A stretch of DNA of 64,000 nucleotides from Diphasiastrum complanatum (taxonomy: Eukaryota; Streptophyta; Lycopodiopsida; Lycopodiales; Lycopodiaceae), in the NCBI GenBank assembly GCA_029204225.1, contig CM055113.1, positions 23,210,405-23,274,404 of the forward strand. The letters run 5' to 3'. The notes beneath the pieces were generated by a model. The model searched no databases. It saw only the letters and a program-made list of their open reading frames with translations, and was not told the origin of the DNA. The position numbers were made by a program, and so were the translations under genes. Positions 1 through 12,499 of this stretch are shown here, piece by piece; the first letter of the stretch is position 1; the number at the start of each line of letters is the position of its first letter.

Positions 1-1172
1 AATCTATAAAGGAATAAAACCTTATTGCTGACAATCAAAAATCAATGCGCAAGCATCTACTTCGTCTCCAGTCATCAACTCATCAACTCATTCACTCATT
101 AACGTGAATACACAAATGGTATCCAGTATATATACATTATATTACAGGTGTGCAGATGTGGAAAGTACAAAGTGGATGTGCTGTCTGTAAGAGATCGTGG
201 GTGGCTGCAATCGTTGTCCAATCTGTTAGCGCAGCTACATGGGGTGAGCGTGAAAAGGGTGCGACGTCAGTCAGTGCTGAAGTGATCGTTGGTGATGACA
301 ATGCGAAAAGTGCGTCACTCTTACGAGTAGCCTTAGGATTAGATTTACAGGGTGCCTTTGCTTTTAGGGCACCTTTTGGCATTCTGTAAGACAGTGTCCC
401 CTTTTCGCCTGTCACCATAACGTGTGTAAAATCACAGTGTCGCAATTCTTTCGCCTTTTCTTCGTCTGTGCGAATTGCGTGTAAATATGCAGACTGCGCG
501 ACAACGTTAATAAATATGCAGCATGAATGGAGGCAGATTAAAATGGGATTTAAGGAGAGTAGAGGGAATAAATCCAACATAATGATGATAGGTACAAGTC
601 ATTATAGTATTTACAAGATTTGATCAAGTTAGCTTTTGCCAATTTTAACAAAAAGGGCGAAGGAGGTGGACTTTTCCTTATGTGAAAACGCTTTTAACAT
701 TTTTCTGCTACTTCTTTTTTCTAGTAATTTTATGCGTGCTAATAAAGGTCACTGTTTTTACACAGCGCCGGAAGGTGCATGTAAAAAAACATTTGCCTTA
801 TGCAAGACATTTAAATTGTTCAAAAAGCTATAAAAACTGCATTTTAAGAAAATGAACATAATAAAAAAGCTCAGTTCATATGCTCAAAGTTTAAACTCGC
901 TTAAAAGAAAAATAACCCTGATTTTACAACCCTGATGTGTCACTTAAAAGGGACACATCAGCTAGCTTTTATCAAATCAATCACAATAACTTACCATTGC
1001 CATGGTAAAGCTTAAAAAAAGAGATGGCCGCATGTGCATTCTGCTTCATGAGGTGTGTTCACCTCTTTTATAAAACAGGAAAAAGTGTTTCTATGTTTAT
1101 ACAAGTTGCTACAAGGGTTCATTTTCAAGGAAACTCAAACTAAACCAGTATCTTTTTCTTGTTGCATGATAG
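1..1172. other. 5' flank or intron of the SAP-domain gene, unassigned
   Basis: No recognisable gene. Opposing open frames occur at 137-580 (-) and 150-389 (+), but neither shows a known domain or convincing composition. If the SAP-domain gene continues upstream, this stretch would be intron or hold exons not resolved here. A GTAAGA donor-like site follows the + frame near 388, so an upstream exon there is conceivable but unsupported. Confidence 0.3.
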
Positions 1173-1847
1173 TCACTAAAAGGAGATGACAGATGTAGCA
1201 AAGCGAATGCCAAGTCAAAGGTGTCTGGTGAGGGCTCGTGTTCTGCAGCTGGGCAAATTGGACGGCTTCATCTGTCTTCTCAGTCTGGATCAAGTCCAGG
1301 TCGTGCAGGTAGTACTATCGACAAAGGAAGTCGAAGTCACAGAGCGGCATCTGCAACCAATTTTGAAGGGTCCATAACAGATGTGCATAGTAACTTCAAC
1401 CAGGTCGACAAATTACGAACATCGTCCCCCACCCTATGCAATCCCATTGCTGCTGCGCATAGTGAATCAAACACCGCGGTCGATGCATTGGTAAGAAATC
1501 AGGACGCCAAAGCGCCAAGAAGTTGAGCGAGAACTATGAAACTCTGCTCTAGTTAAATCTCTTACTTTCATGAGTCCAAAGGCAGATGCGATTCTGCAAC
1601 GTTGTATAACCGTATCAGCCATCAGAAATACCGTTGCATTACAGTAAGTACTTATTCATATTCTATTTCAAATTGAAGTGAAGACAAAGTTCTGTTCTTT
1701 TGGCAGGTATACGAAAAGCACGCGGAGAGCAGATTGAAAGAATTAAATGTCACAGATCTCAAGAATTTCCTTCGCTCCAGGAAGGCAAAACTCAGTGGCA
1801 GAAAAGAAGAGCTTATTGAGAGGATACAACAACTGTTATCCAAGTAA
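1173..1847 (+). CDS. 3' end of a SAP-domain protein gene (three exons)
   Basis: Three exons join in one frame: 1173-1490, 1575-1643 and 1707-1847 (TAA at 1845-1847). The introns are only 84 and 63 nt and use GTAAGA..AG and GTAAGT..AG, all in phase 0. The first exon is Ser/Ala/Asn-rich and low in recognisable structure. The last two exons encode a basic C-terminus ending in a SAP motif, with the cores LKELNVTDLKNFL and LSGRKEELIERIQ, about 8-45 residues into the last exon. SAP domains are helix-extended-helix DNA/RNA-binding modules found in chromatin and DNA-repair proteins; here the domain is at the extreme C-terminus. The 5' part lies before the window or in unresolved upstream exons, and the start of the first exon is inferred from a pyrimidine-rich acceptor. 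I do not recognise the parent protein. The exon structure is well supported and the function only generically so. Confidence 0.6.
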
Positions 1848-4439
1848 AAAAGCGAGTAGCCAGTAGTGATCGCTAGCGTAAAATACCTGCTAAGTCGAAG
1901 AAACCAAATCAAAGAACTAACTCAGTGAACCCAATGGCATACTTCAAAAAAAATCTCGTTCCATTCATTTCCTACTTCAAGGTTGAATTTGTCCAATTGT
2001 CTATTGAAGGAAGTAGGCTGGATTACTTTTGCTGGTCTACTGCCATAATGTTGGCTGCAATCCATAACCAGCATGCAGAAAACAATTTACCTCAAAAGTC
2101 TAGAACCAGTATAATTAGAGAGCCGTCCAGTTACAATCCACCAAAGTGCAAATGAACATACAAGAGTAACAATTGTAAGTGGCTTTGGCCAAATTGCCGT
2201 GCCTTATTAAAATCACATTTCGAAGACCTTTGTAACCATCTACAAATAAGAATAAGTAAAATGGTTAATCATTTGTATTGAGGATATCAAGTCGCATTGA
2301 AATATATGAGAGTTTGGTGTGAATAAAAAAATAGTCAAAATATAGAAGGTACATATGCTTATACTACATAACCCATTTATAATAATATTGATGTATACAA
2401 AAGAAATTTCAAGTTGTAAATTATCCAAAAGAGTTTTGCTATCTAATTAGTAACAGGTCATGAATTTATAAAGGAATATGTGGATCTGGATTTCTAAGAA
2501 GTACAAATTACCTCTTAGCTTTTTGAAATTCGGTGTTCAATGTAATGAATCCATAGGTTTTTCTCATCATATTAATCATGTAAGCAAGTATGCAATTTGT
2601 TGAGATGTGTCATCATTATGTCTTATCTTTCTCATCTTGAGTTATTATTTGGATACATTTTATATCTTCTTCCTTGATGTTTTACTAGAACAATCCAACT
2701 TATTATGTAGACTGGAGAGTTAGATAGAAGATGGAGGTCATTGACAAATCTAAAGGTCCAATCTATTCAGTTATTCTCCAATCAAGATAGCAAGGAGAAC
2801 TAGGTTGCAACTAAGATTTTTGTTTCAAAAGCAACATGTGTGCAAGGGGACAATGGGATAAGTTTGACTTGGAGTACTTGTTAACTTTTTATCTAGATTT
2901 TGGTTTCAAAGGGAGTAAAACTTGGTTGTTGCAATGTTTTGTCCAAGATAAGGAGGGGAGAGATGCAAATGATGAGGAAGAGTTATGGCTTTCCGAACGA
3001 TTTGGTGATAAAGAACATAGATAAGATGGAATATACGCTTACATTGCTAGAAGTACTGCAAGAAAGGGTTCAAGTGGGAGCAACGTTGTGATGGGATGTA
3101 AAGAAAATTGAGACGAAAATAAGCAAGTTTGGACTGAGGGGGACCGAAGATGCATGCAGGAGATAGAGTGCTAGACAAATGCATCATCGGTGGTGACAAA
3201 ACTCTAGATGTTTTGTTGTTGAATATGTTGTTGGTTTTATCTACAAGGTCGTCAATTTACTCAAGATCATGCCAATTCACTACAACTCTAATGTTCATGG
3301 TAGAGTTGTAGGAGATTGGGATGATTCTAAGTCCTTTTGCAAAAAGCTTTGAGCCTCTAAAGGTCACATTGTCAAACGTTCGGTGGCTTCATGATTTACC
3401 TATCTATAGCGTAGTGTCTCACTTTGCGATACAACAAAAGCAGGTATTTCATAATATTCATGTGATACAACAAAAGTAGGGATTTCATAATCACACTACA
3501 CAGCTATGGGAAACGACTCAAAAAGTGTTGCAAAAGAAGCCCAAAGTGATGAGTCTTTAAGTCACATGAAAGAGCAAAAACTTTGCATAAAAGAACATGA
3601 ATGTCCTAAAACTAAGCTCACAACAACAACAAGAATGCTGGAGGCAAGCTATAGTGATGAGCAAATGAAGGATGCCAAAGTATCTTATTTTGAAACACTG
3701 AAGCCAAAAATAAGTGATATATGGGGTTGTCAATCTTCTTGTTGCTTGTCATCTAATTCAAAAGGCAATTCTTCTGTCTCTAACCCATTAGATATACTTT
3801 GTTTCCATTGTCTGTGTTACAAGAAAAGCTACAAAACGTAGAGCTGGATTTCATGGATGAAATGGAGATGCAACTAACATGAAAAAAGTATGTTTGGAAG
3901 AAATGGCTAAAGAGAGTCAAAAACTTTAAACGAGGTTTGGTGATATAAAAATCTAAATTGCAAGGGTGAATATATTTTAAGCAAATTTTTTGAAGGTCAA
4001 GCAAGGTCGTGAAGCAGTTCAGAAAAATGCTTTGGAGAGCAACTAACTTCACAATATAGAATGTCGGTTTAGGCCGTTACGGGTCGTACATGAAGTTCTA
4101 AGAGTGGTGCTCTCTTTTGGTGTTTTTTCTTGCCCGTCTTGTGAAATAGGCTAAAGGTGTCAGATTGAGGTGTCGTTAGATGCTACACTGTATTTCTAAA
4201 TGCCTACAAGAGTGCCAAGCTTGCTCTTGCTTACCTTACATGTGTTTCTCGTCATTGCTAGTATTGTGGTATTTTAAAAACTCGGTAATGAAATTTGTAT
4301 GGTGACTCAATATGTGCCATGGTTGCAGGTGAACCCTAACTCCTGCATTCTCGACACTGACGCCAATATTTCTCGAGCACCTCAGACGCAATTTGATGTC
4401 GACGATGATATCCTTTGAGAGCTGCACAGACATATGGAT
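1848..4439. other. Unassigned AT-rich stretch
   Basis: Downstream flank of the SAP gene. Short open frames at 2836-3024 and 3506-3841 (+, Lys/Ser-rich, 111 codons) have no recognisable domain, no convincing splice context and ordinary AT-rich composition. No RNA gene or clear repeat end was recognised. Confidence 0.3.
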
Positions 4440-4559
4440 GTCGAGGCCCGCTCTCCACGATGCTAGAGGAGAGCAATTGAGAGGAGGAGACGGGATAGGG
4501 CGGAGGGAGAGGATATCGGAAGGGGCGGGGGGAGAGGGGGAGGTGGGGTAATAACTTAG

Positions 4560-4778
4560 TTGATTATGAGGAGTGAGTGGATGAGGAGGAGGAGGTTGTT
4601 GAGGGGGTGGGAGGATTTTGACATGGAGCAGTTGGTAGTGGACCCCGATGCGGAAACACTGGCGGAGCCATTACTGCCTCCAGTTAGGCCTAGGGGGCGC
4701 CCCAAAGGCAGAGCAAGGGGAGGCTTGGGTTTGATGTTTGCAAAGAAGAGTGGGGCATCACAAGCAGCTACAAGCTAG
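4560..4778 (+). CDS. Short ORF with an AT-hook motif, hypothetical
   Basis: A 72-codon frame starts with an Arg-rich segment, passes through an acidic stretch (DFDMEQLVVDPDAETL) and reaches RPRGRPKGRARGG at about residues 43-55. The RGRP core with flanking basic residues is the classical AT-hook, which binds the minor groove of AT-rich DNA. The frame sits in a purine-rich, GC-rich patch (4450-4900) unlike its AT-rich surroundings. No splice partner or promoter is evident. It could be a genuine small protein, an exon, or a fragment of a transposon-encoded DNA-binding protein. The motif is clear; that the frame is expressed is not established. Confidence 0.25.
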   Translation: MIMRSEWMRRRRLLRGWEDFDMEQLVVDPDAETLAEPLLPPVRPRGRPKGRARGGLGLMFAKKSGASQAATS

Positions 4779-5250
4779 GCATCATCTTAGTTCGTAGGGC
4801 CTTCGCAAGGGGTGGGACCTTGGACTTTAGACGCAGACACGATGGCCAAGAGGAAGTGGTCTAGAGGTAGTGGCAAGAGTGGGAGGATTGAAGCCAGCTA
4901 GAGGGGTGGGAGAGGGAGAGGTGAGACCCAAGGCAAGAGCAACAACACACACAGACACAGAACCAGCACATCACCACCATCGACATTAGCCTCATCGAAG
5001 AGAGTGTCATTGTATCATACTTACACAAAGTCAGATGACAACTACCAATCAGAGGAGACATTGTCCAGTTGATTTTATATGTTTTTTTATTATATCATTG
5101 TACTGGACCATTTTGTTGCCTTGCGACACAAGATTGTATATATTCATATTTTGCCACGTGTCTTATTTCTTCGAAGATTATGTTTCAATGTGATTTGCCT
5201 AGATTCAATATGGTTCTTTACAGTTTCAGAACAATTTATTGTGGTTTCAA

Positions 5251-6700
<1,450 letters not shown>

Positions 6701-6704
6701 TATA

Positions 6705-6780
6705 TGCGTTCTGGACAGCATTCCGCTGTCCAGAACGAGCCCGTTCCGGAACAGGGGGTGCCCCGGAACGCATTCCAGGG
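6705..6780. repeat. GC-rich inverted-repeat island
   Basis: A perfect 13-bp inverted repeat (CGTTCTGGACAGC at 6707-6719 and its complement at 6725-6737, 5-nt loop) is followed by a second nested dyad with the arms CGTTCCGG and CCGGAACG. The island is bounded on both sides by TATATAT-type sequence. This fits a short foldback element in otherwise AT-rich DNA; no coding capacity. Confidence 0.6.
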
Positions 6781-7372
6781 AACGGATGATTAACACATAT
6801 ATATGACAGGCATACGAACAACATGTCTCGGACAACTACCAAGACCAAACCTGTGAACCAGGTGAAGATTGAAGCTGCACATAGCCACTCTCCATAAAAA
6901 ATTGACTCTCTTCTACACATGCTGGGCAGTAAGAAAGACTAAGTAATCTGAACCTAGCTTTTAGAAAGAGAAAAAGTATCATTGTATGAAATGGATGAGA
7001 TATGACTTTGATCACTTTTTGCAGAGTAAGAAGATCCAGCACGCCCGTGCCTGTCTTTAGACAGGGAGACGAAGGTAGAGTTTGACTGGTAAAATTCCCA
7101 ATGACACATGTCAAAATAATGATAGATAACATAAGAAATATATCAATGAATTGCAAAAGAGGTAAAAACATGTCCATTTACTGTTTGACAATCTTCCAGG
7201 ATGTACTACTCCGGAAAAAATATGATAATGGAAATTATTCCAGAATTAATCAGCCACAGAATTGACTGACACCTACAATTGTGCACCTTCTGACCACCTA
7301 CAGCAGAATAATTTAACCTGTCTGAATATGAAAGTGAAGGATCAAAAAGGCCATTGAAGTACAACTTTTGGT

Positions 7373-10300
7373 CTATGAGGATTGAGTAGAAGTAAGTTTT
7401 CGACGATCCTCAGCTGTACCTGTGATTAATGGCATCCATAAACCAGCAGTTTCAGTCAAAATTCCATGCACTTCTGGGTCGACAGTTATTTCAGATAGTT
7501 TCTGCTCAAAAGCATTCAATTTATCTGAAAGCCGATCGAGCTCATTGGAAATTTCAGTCTGCAACACCATAAACGAAAGTTAGTATAGGATGCTACAGCC
7601 TCCTTGTGTACTCAATAAACACCCATTAGATTTTCACATCTGATGCACACAGTAACAGGTGCCGCCTCCTGATAGCATGTTTGAAATGAAGACCACAGTT
7701 GCACAGCATCTGCTGTATATTACATGCCTCTATGCCACAAGACAAACAATGATCACTATATTCACCCAGGCATCTACTCAAGCATGTAGACTTGTAGAAG
7801 AGAGAGTGTAACCTTTTGGAGGTAAGAAAAATTATATTACTGAAGGTGCTGATTCCATTATTTCCTACAAGGAGAACCCTAAACCATACCCACAGGCTGT
7901 GATCCTTACAAATAATTCTCAGACAAATCGTCTAATCTTTCACGTTCAATACATCCAGCAGATGCAAAATGCATCAAAAAATCAATCTACCGCTACCCAC
8001 ACAGAATAAACTGAGAGATAAATTAGGGTTTGACTACCCTTGGGGACAAAATGACATATGCAATGTATAATCTTACACCTTAAACTTACAAGCCATAGAC
8101 TATCAGCAGTGGAATCTACAACAAATGCCATTCTAAAATGCAATTTGGTGATGTAAAGAACACAAAAGTTGAGAGCAGTGATTGCAACACATGTGGCATG
8201 ACTATAGTAACATTGCATAGTTCTAAAATTCTCTATTGAACTTAGAAGTTCATTGTAGGGTTTGTGAGAGAACATACGCCATTCATTGTTGAGTCTGCTG
8301 CATGAGGAACTTTTCTAGTCTCGGAGTAAAGGGCATCAATCTTTTCACGCATCTCAATGTCAACAATTCCAGTAGCAGCCTCAACCTGCACAGTTATTAA
8401 AAAAAATCTCTCCTTATATGGCAGAGGTAAAGGTTCAGTAGTAAGAACAAGCTATTGTATACAACATAACATCCCTGGCATTCCAATAACAGAGATGATA
8501 CGATAACAGATGCCTATATAAACAGTACAATGCACATAGCACAATATGAAAACATAAATGCTTACTTTAGGGGAAAGGACAAAAAGGGTACTACCTTACT
8601 AAGGCAAATGGAAAAAGGAGACAATCAGTGATGTTCATTTTACCATGGGCCTAGAATGAAGACCCACATAAAAAGTTCATTATGGTGTTTCTACGTGTGT
8701 CTGGCAGTGAGATTGAGTATGAAAAGTTTTAGAGACTAGTATAAGAGAAGGATAACACTAAACATGCTACCTAATTTTGATGAATTCAAAGAGTCGTTAT
8801 ACTACTATGAACATGAAATAATAGTGATAGGCTATACACCGTGTCCTACAAATTATGCTGCTATTAAGACTCTCCAACGCAAAGCGCTCAGGCTTCTAAC
8901 ACAAGCCCACCAGCTTGCTACAGCAGATGGGAAAAGGCAACAATAGGTGACAATTATTTTGTTGGGCGCCTAGAATGAGGACCAAATAGAACCTTCAGTT
9001 TGGTGTTTCTAGGTGTACCTGGCAGCAAGAGTGAATACACAAGGTTTAAGAGACTGGGATTTTGCAATAAAAAACGATCGCATTAAACACGGCCAAATTT
9101 TGGCACATTGTTTGTAACGAAAGCATCAAGGTAGTTGGGCAACAATATTAAAATAAAACTCAGAACCAAGGATCAAGAATTTGCAATGAACTATCAAACA
9201 ACCATTATATTACTATGAAGGAACTCAAATACTAGTGATAAGCTACTACATGGTGACCTATTAAGTAAACTGCTACCGAGGCTCTCCAGTGTTGGAAATT
9301 TAATTCCACTCCAAACCCTTCTTGTCAAAAGTATCATGCCTGTCAAATTTGAGCAAAATTCCAAAAGGTCTGCATTTTTACTAAGGATTCAACTAACAAA
9401 GATCAAAATTCAGATTTCATTACTCGCGCCTCAGCACAATTCGGAGTCCCAAACATTTGAAATATTTGAATTAGCTCAAATTTCTTCAACTCAAATTTAC
9501 TTCGAACCATAGTTGCAGCGCGATTCCCGAATCACGATTCAGAATCGCGATCAGAATTGCGATTCAGAATCGCGATCAGAATCGCGATTCCGATTCGCGA
9601 TTCGGGATTTTCCCAGAATCGTGTAGAATCGATTTTTTTTTTTTTTTTGAAATTTTTTTAGGCAATATGGGTATCAGATGAAAGCTCTGATCGAGGGGAT
9701 TATGATTGTGTAGTTTGCCGACTGTTTCGGGTGCGAAACACCAAAAAGTGTGTTTTCACTCGGGGAGTTGGAAGGCCAAATCATGAAGAGGCCTTACCGT
9801 CGGGGCCGGGGTCTACCGGCAGCCCCCGGACCCCGCCGTTGTTGGGGGGCATTGCCCCCCAAACCCCCCACCAGGGGGCTACCGCCCCCCGAACCCCCCA
9901 TTTCCCGGGGGGCTACTGTCCTCCGAACCCCCTAGAGCTTCTTGCTATATAGACATTGTAGATAAAAATGCCACCGCCCCCCTGTAGATAAAAATGGGGT
10001 CCAAATGCGCGCCGAGAAGGGCCCAATATTTATGCCCCCAACTGTATGTACATTGCACTCACATCTCCAGTGAACCAATTGCAAAAGTGATCATCATCCA
10101 TACAGTTGATAGTCCAAACTGTAGCATTAACATTTACTGAAAACCAGAGCAAATGACAACCGGATAGCTACTGAAAATAAGATCTGTTTGTGCCTCATCT
10201 ACTGCACTTCTGAGAGGCAAAACGCTGGTTTGACCATTGATCCCCTAAAAAAATTTCAGCAATAAGCTATTTTTCCAAAAAAAAAATTTTTTTTTTTTTT

Positions 10301-12264
10301 TTTTTTTTTTGCGATTCTGGGTCGCAGAATCGCGATTCGCAGAATCGCGACCCGCGAATCGCAGACCCAGCGAATCGAGATTTGCTGCAACTATGGTCCA
10401 AACTGTAGCATTAACATTTACTGAAAACCAGAGCAAATGACAACCGGATAGCTACTGAAAATAAGATTTGTTTGTGCCTCATCTACTGCACTTATGAGAG
10501 GCAAAACGCTGGTTTGACCATTGATCCCCTAAAAAAATTTCAGCAATAAGCTATTTTTCCAAAAAAAAAAAAAAAAAAAAATTTCTTTTTGGCGATTCTG
10601 GGTCGCGAATCGCGATTCGCAGAATCGCGACCCGCGAATCGCAGACCCAGCGAATCGAGATTCGCTGCAACTATGCTTCGAACGAATCTTCGAATCAAAT
10701 CAAAAATTTAAATTTTCTTCGAACAATTTCAGAATTCGAATCAACTCACATATCAACTGCTTTTCACCCATTGGACCTATACTATTCTAGGACAGTAGGC
10801 TTCATGGTTTTTCTATAAATAGCCAGGAGTCATGGAGACGAACAAAACTGGTGCAGCCATAGCTACAAGCTCTCAAATTGTAGACCTAAGCAATCTATTC
10901 TAGCTCCAATACATACTAAGGAATGTCCTCATACATTCACCTAACTCCCGTGGCCTATTTCCTCCTACCACAGGTTGAGCTGTGGTATTGGTTAACCCTC
11001 AGCCATGACGAGTTAGTTCACTATGGATAACATATGGAATTCTTAGTCCATCCGTATAGCTTGATCAAGTGTTCACATTACTATCCTCGGTTACATATGC
11101 CCAGTTGAGCAGCTTCCTTTCTGTATTGTATTTTGTTTTTTGGCATCTCTACTTTTGAGGCTACACATTCTGCATATTATATATGCATTCTTGTCGTCTT
11201 GTACAAATGTGAACATAATGTTGCTGCAATTTCAGCCTGAACATTTTGCAGTTTTCTATTTGTCACTCACATTCTAAGAGATCTTCCTTTGAAGATTTTC
11301 CAGCATTGAGGACAATGTTTTTGTCAAGAGGGGAGAGTTATGAACATGTAATTAGAAATTTACCTAGGGTCTTTAAATGAGGCCTTAAGTCCCTCCCAGC
11401 GATTATAATGTTCACAAACTTAAATTCAAGTCGGTGAAAAGTGTTGATGTCAAATTCAAACCGATTTTGCCTTTTGAACGTATGTGCAATCCTAGAACAC
11501 TATGCGCATCATATTTAAACCTCAAGCTATAAACAACACTTGGTGTTCAGAAGCACGCAAAAGTTGTATAGAATTAAGAAAGATTTGGTTCCTATGTTGT
11601 GAAAAGTCCAAATAATATGCTCCTTCATAGCCTATTTTTTTGTGAAAATATCGGCGGCACACATCCAAATTCAGCAAAAAAAAATGTTACTAGTCTCAAT
11701 AGGGTATGCTGAGAATATAACAAATATATATAATACTGAAACAGAGTTGAAAAAGCAATACCAAATCCACATGGCAACTTAGCCATCATTAGCCGGGAGC
11801 AAGTTGCTAACCACCACGTGCTGAACAAGAATTAAGTACTACAATCGCAAGCAGCAGTGAATGATGGAAAGGCATGAGCGAAGCCTAACAACAATAATGT
11901 TTAACCATCAACAATAACAAGATTTACAGACTATAAAGTTCATACGAAAACTAGATCCTGTCTTGCGGCTTGACATCCTGCATGTGCGGAGGGGTGTGCC
12001 AATCGAATCAACCTCATGAAACAGAACGGCAGCAAACTAAAGTCAGTAAAACTACGATTTGCAGGCGGATTTCTGGGACACTTCCTGATTTGAAGAGGTT
12101 ATAAATCGTAGAATAGCACTCACATGTGTTACTAGGGATTGCAGGTACTGAAATAGGTCTTGTCCGTCAGAGCCATCCGCCTCCCAATATCGTTGCTGCT
12201 CCTGCTCCAACTCGTCATCTTCGTCTTGTCCCTCCTCATCATCCCTCAGCCTCGGACCTCCCAT
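7373..12264 (-). CDS. Three-exon gene for a small acidic coiled-coil protein
   Basis: On the minus strand the exons are 12124-12264 (ATG at 12264), 8278-8385 and 7373-7558 (TAG), giving 47, 36 and 61 residues (144 in total). Both junctions are phase 0 with canonical signals: donors GTGAGT and GTATGT, acceptors CAG and CAG. The N-terminus is strongly acidic (DDEEGQDEDDELEQEQQ). The middle is helical, and the third exon begins with a heptad-like segment (ISNELDRLSDKLNAFEQKLSEI) typical of a short coiled coil. No catalytic motif, signal peptide or membrane segment is visible. A GA-rich tract at 12301-12325 lies just upstream of the ATG, in the presumed 5' UTR. The reading frame upstream of this ATG is dominated by that repeat, so I chose 12264. 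I do not recognise the family; the join is well supported and the function is unknown. Confidence 0.72.
7559..8277 (-). other. Intron 2 of the coiled-coil gene
   Basis: A 719-bp intron between the second and third exons (GTATGT donor at 8272-8277, CAG acceptor at 7559-7561 read on the minus strand). No embedded element recognised. Confidence 0.65.
8386..9499 (-). repeat. Intron 1 segment with a diverged tandem duplication
   Basis: Two diverged copies of one unit lie about 320-410 bp apart. Shared landmarks are the GCCTAGAATGA word near 8649 and 8970 with the TGGTGTTTCTA word just after each, and a TACTATGAA segment near 8800 and 9210. The second copy carries extra sequence. No coding content. 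Confidence 0.5.
9500..9507. other. Left 8-bp target-site duplication of the hAT-like element
   Basis: CTTCGAAC directly abuts the left terminal repeat and is repeated exactly at 10676-10683 on the other side. Eight-base duplications are the hallmark of hAT superfamily insertion. TTCGAA words are common in the flank, so chance adds mild doubt. Confidence 0.7.
9508..10675. mobile_element. Non-autonomous hAT-like element (MITE), 1,168 bp
   Basis: The element starts CATAGTTGCAGCG and ends with its exact complement CGCTGCAACTATG, giving 13-bp perfect terminal inverted repeats with CA..TG ends. Just inside each end are arrays of GAATCGCGATTC-type palindromic words and long T or A runs. The centre (about 9730-9960) is GC-rich, with repeated GGGGG/CCCCC blocks. 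The right-end module is present twice in tandem (about 10112-10394 and 10395-10675), including two copies of the terminal repeat. No transposase is encoded, so it must have been mobilised in trans. It sits in intron 1 of the antisense coiled-coil gene, inside an older LTR-like sequence. Assignment to hAT rests on terminal-repeat structure and 8-bp duplication length, not on protein. Confidence 0.72.
10112..10675. repeat. Tandem duplication of the hAT-like right end
   Basis: Two roughly 283-bp copies share TCCAAACTGTAGCATTAAC at their start, GCAAAACGCTGGTTTGACC in the middle, and the GAATCG palindromes plus CTGCAACTATG at their end. They differ by a few substitutions and by homopolymer length. 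The first copy ends CTATGG and runs straight into the second. Confidence 0.85.
10684..12060. mobile_element. Decayed LTR-retroelement sequence within intron 1
   Basis: A promoter-like TTCTATAAATAGCC box lies near 10813. Around 11300-11340 an AAGAGGGGAGAG purine run resembles a polypurine tract next to an LTR. The hAT-like element is inserted upstream of the TATA box. No pol domain and no matching second LTR were found, so limits and family remain open. Confidence 0.35.
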
Positions 12265-12499
12265 TGCACACACAAAAAAGAAGAAGAAAAGCAAAGAAAA
12301 GAGAGAGAGAGAGAGAGAGAGAGAGCGCGAATCTTTCTCCACAACTATGTATGTTTATGTATTGCTCGTGTTACGTAAATAAGGGCGGTATCATTTTTTT
12401 TTGGGGGGTGTTGCGCCGGCGCCTCAAAGGGCGCTGGGAATTGAGCGGTTTCTCCAACACGCGCTTAAGTCTAACATTCATCCATCATGCACTTACGTA

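Noticed and set aside
137-580. 147-codon minus-strand frame opposed by a 79-codon plus-strand frame
   Set aside because: No domain, no splice or promoter support and no reason to prefer either strand.
9731-9952. Pro-rich ORF in the hAT-like element
   Set aside because: GC-rich non-coding core with frames in two phases; no transposase motif.
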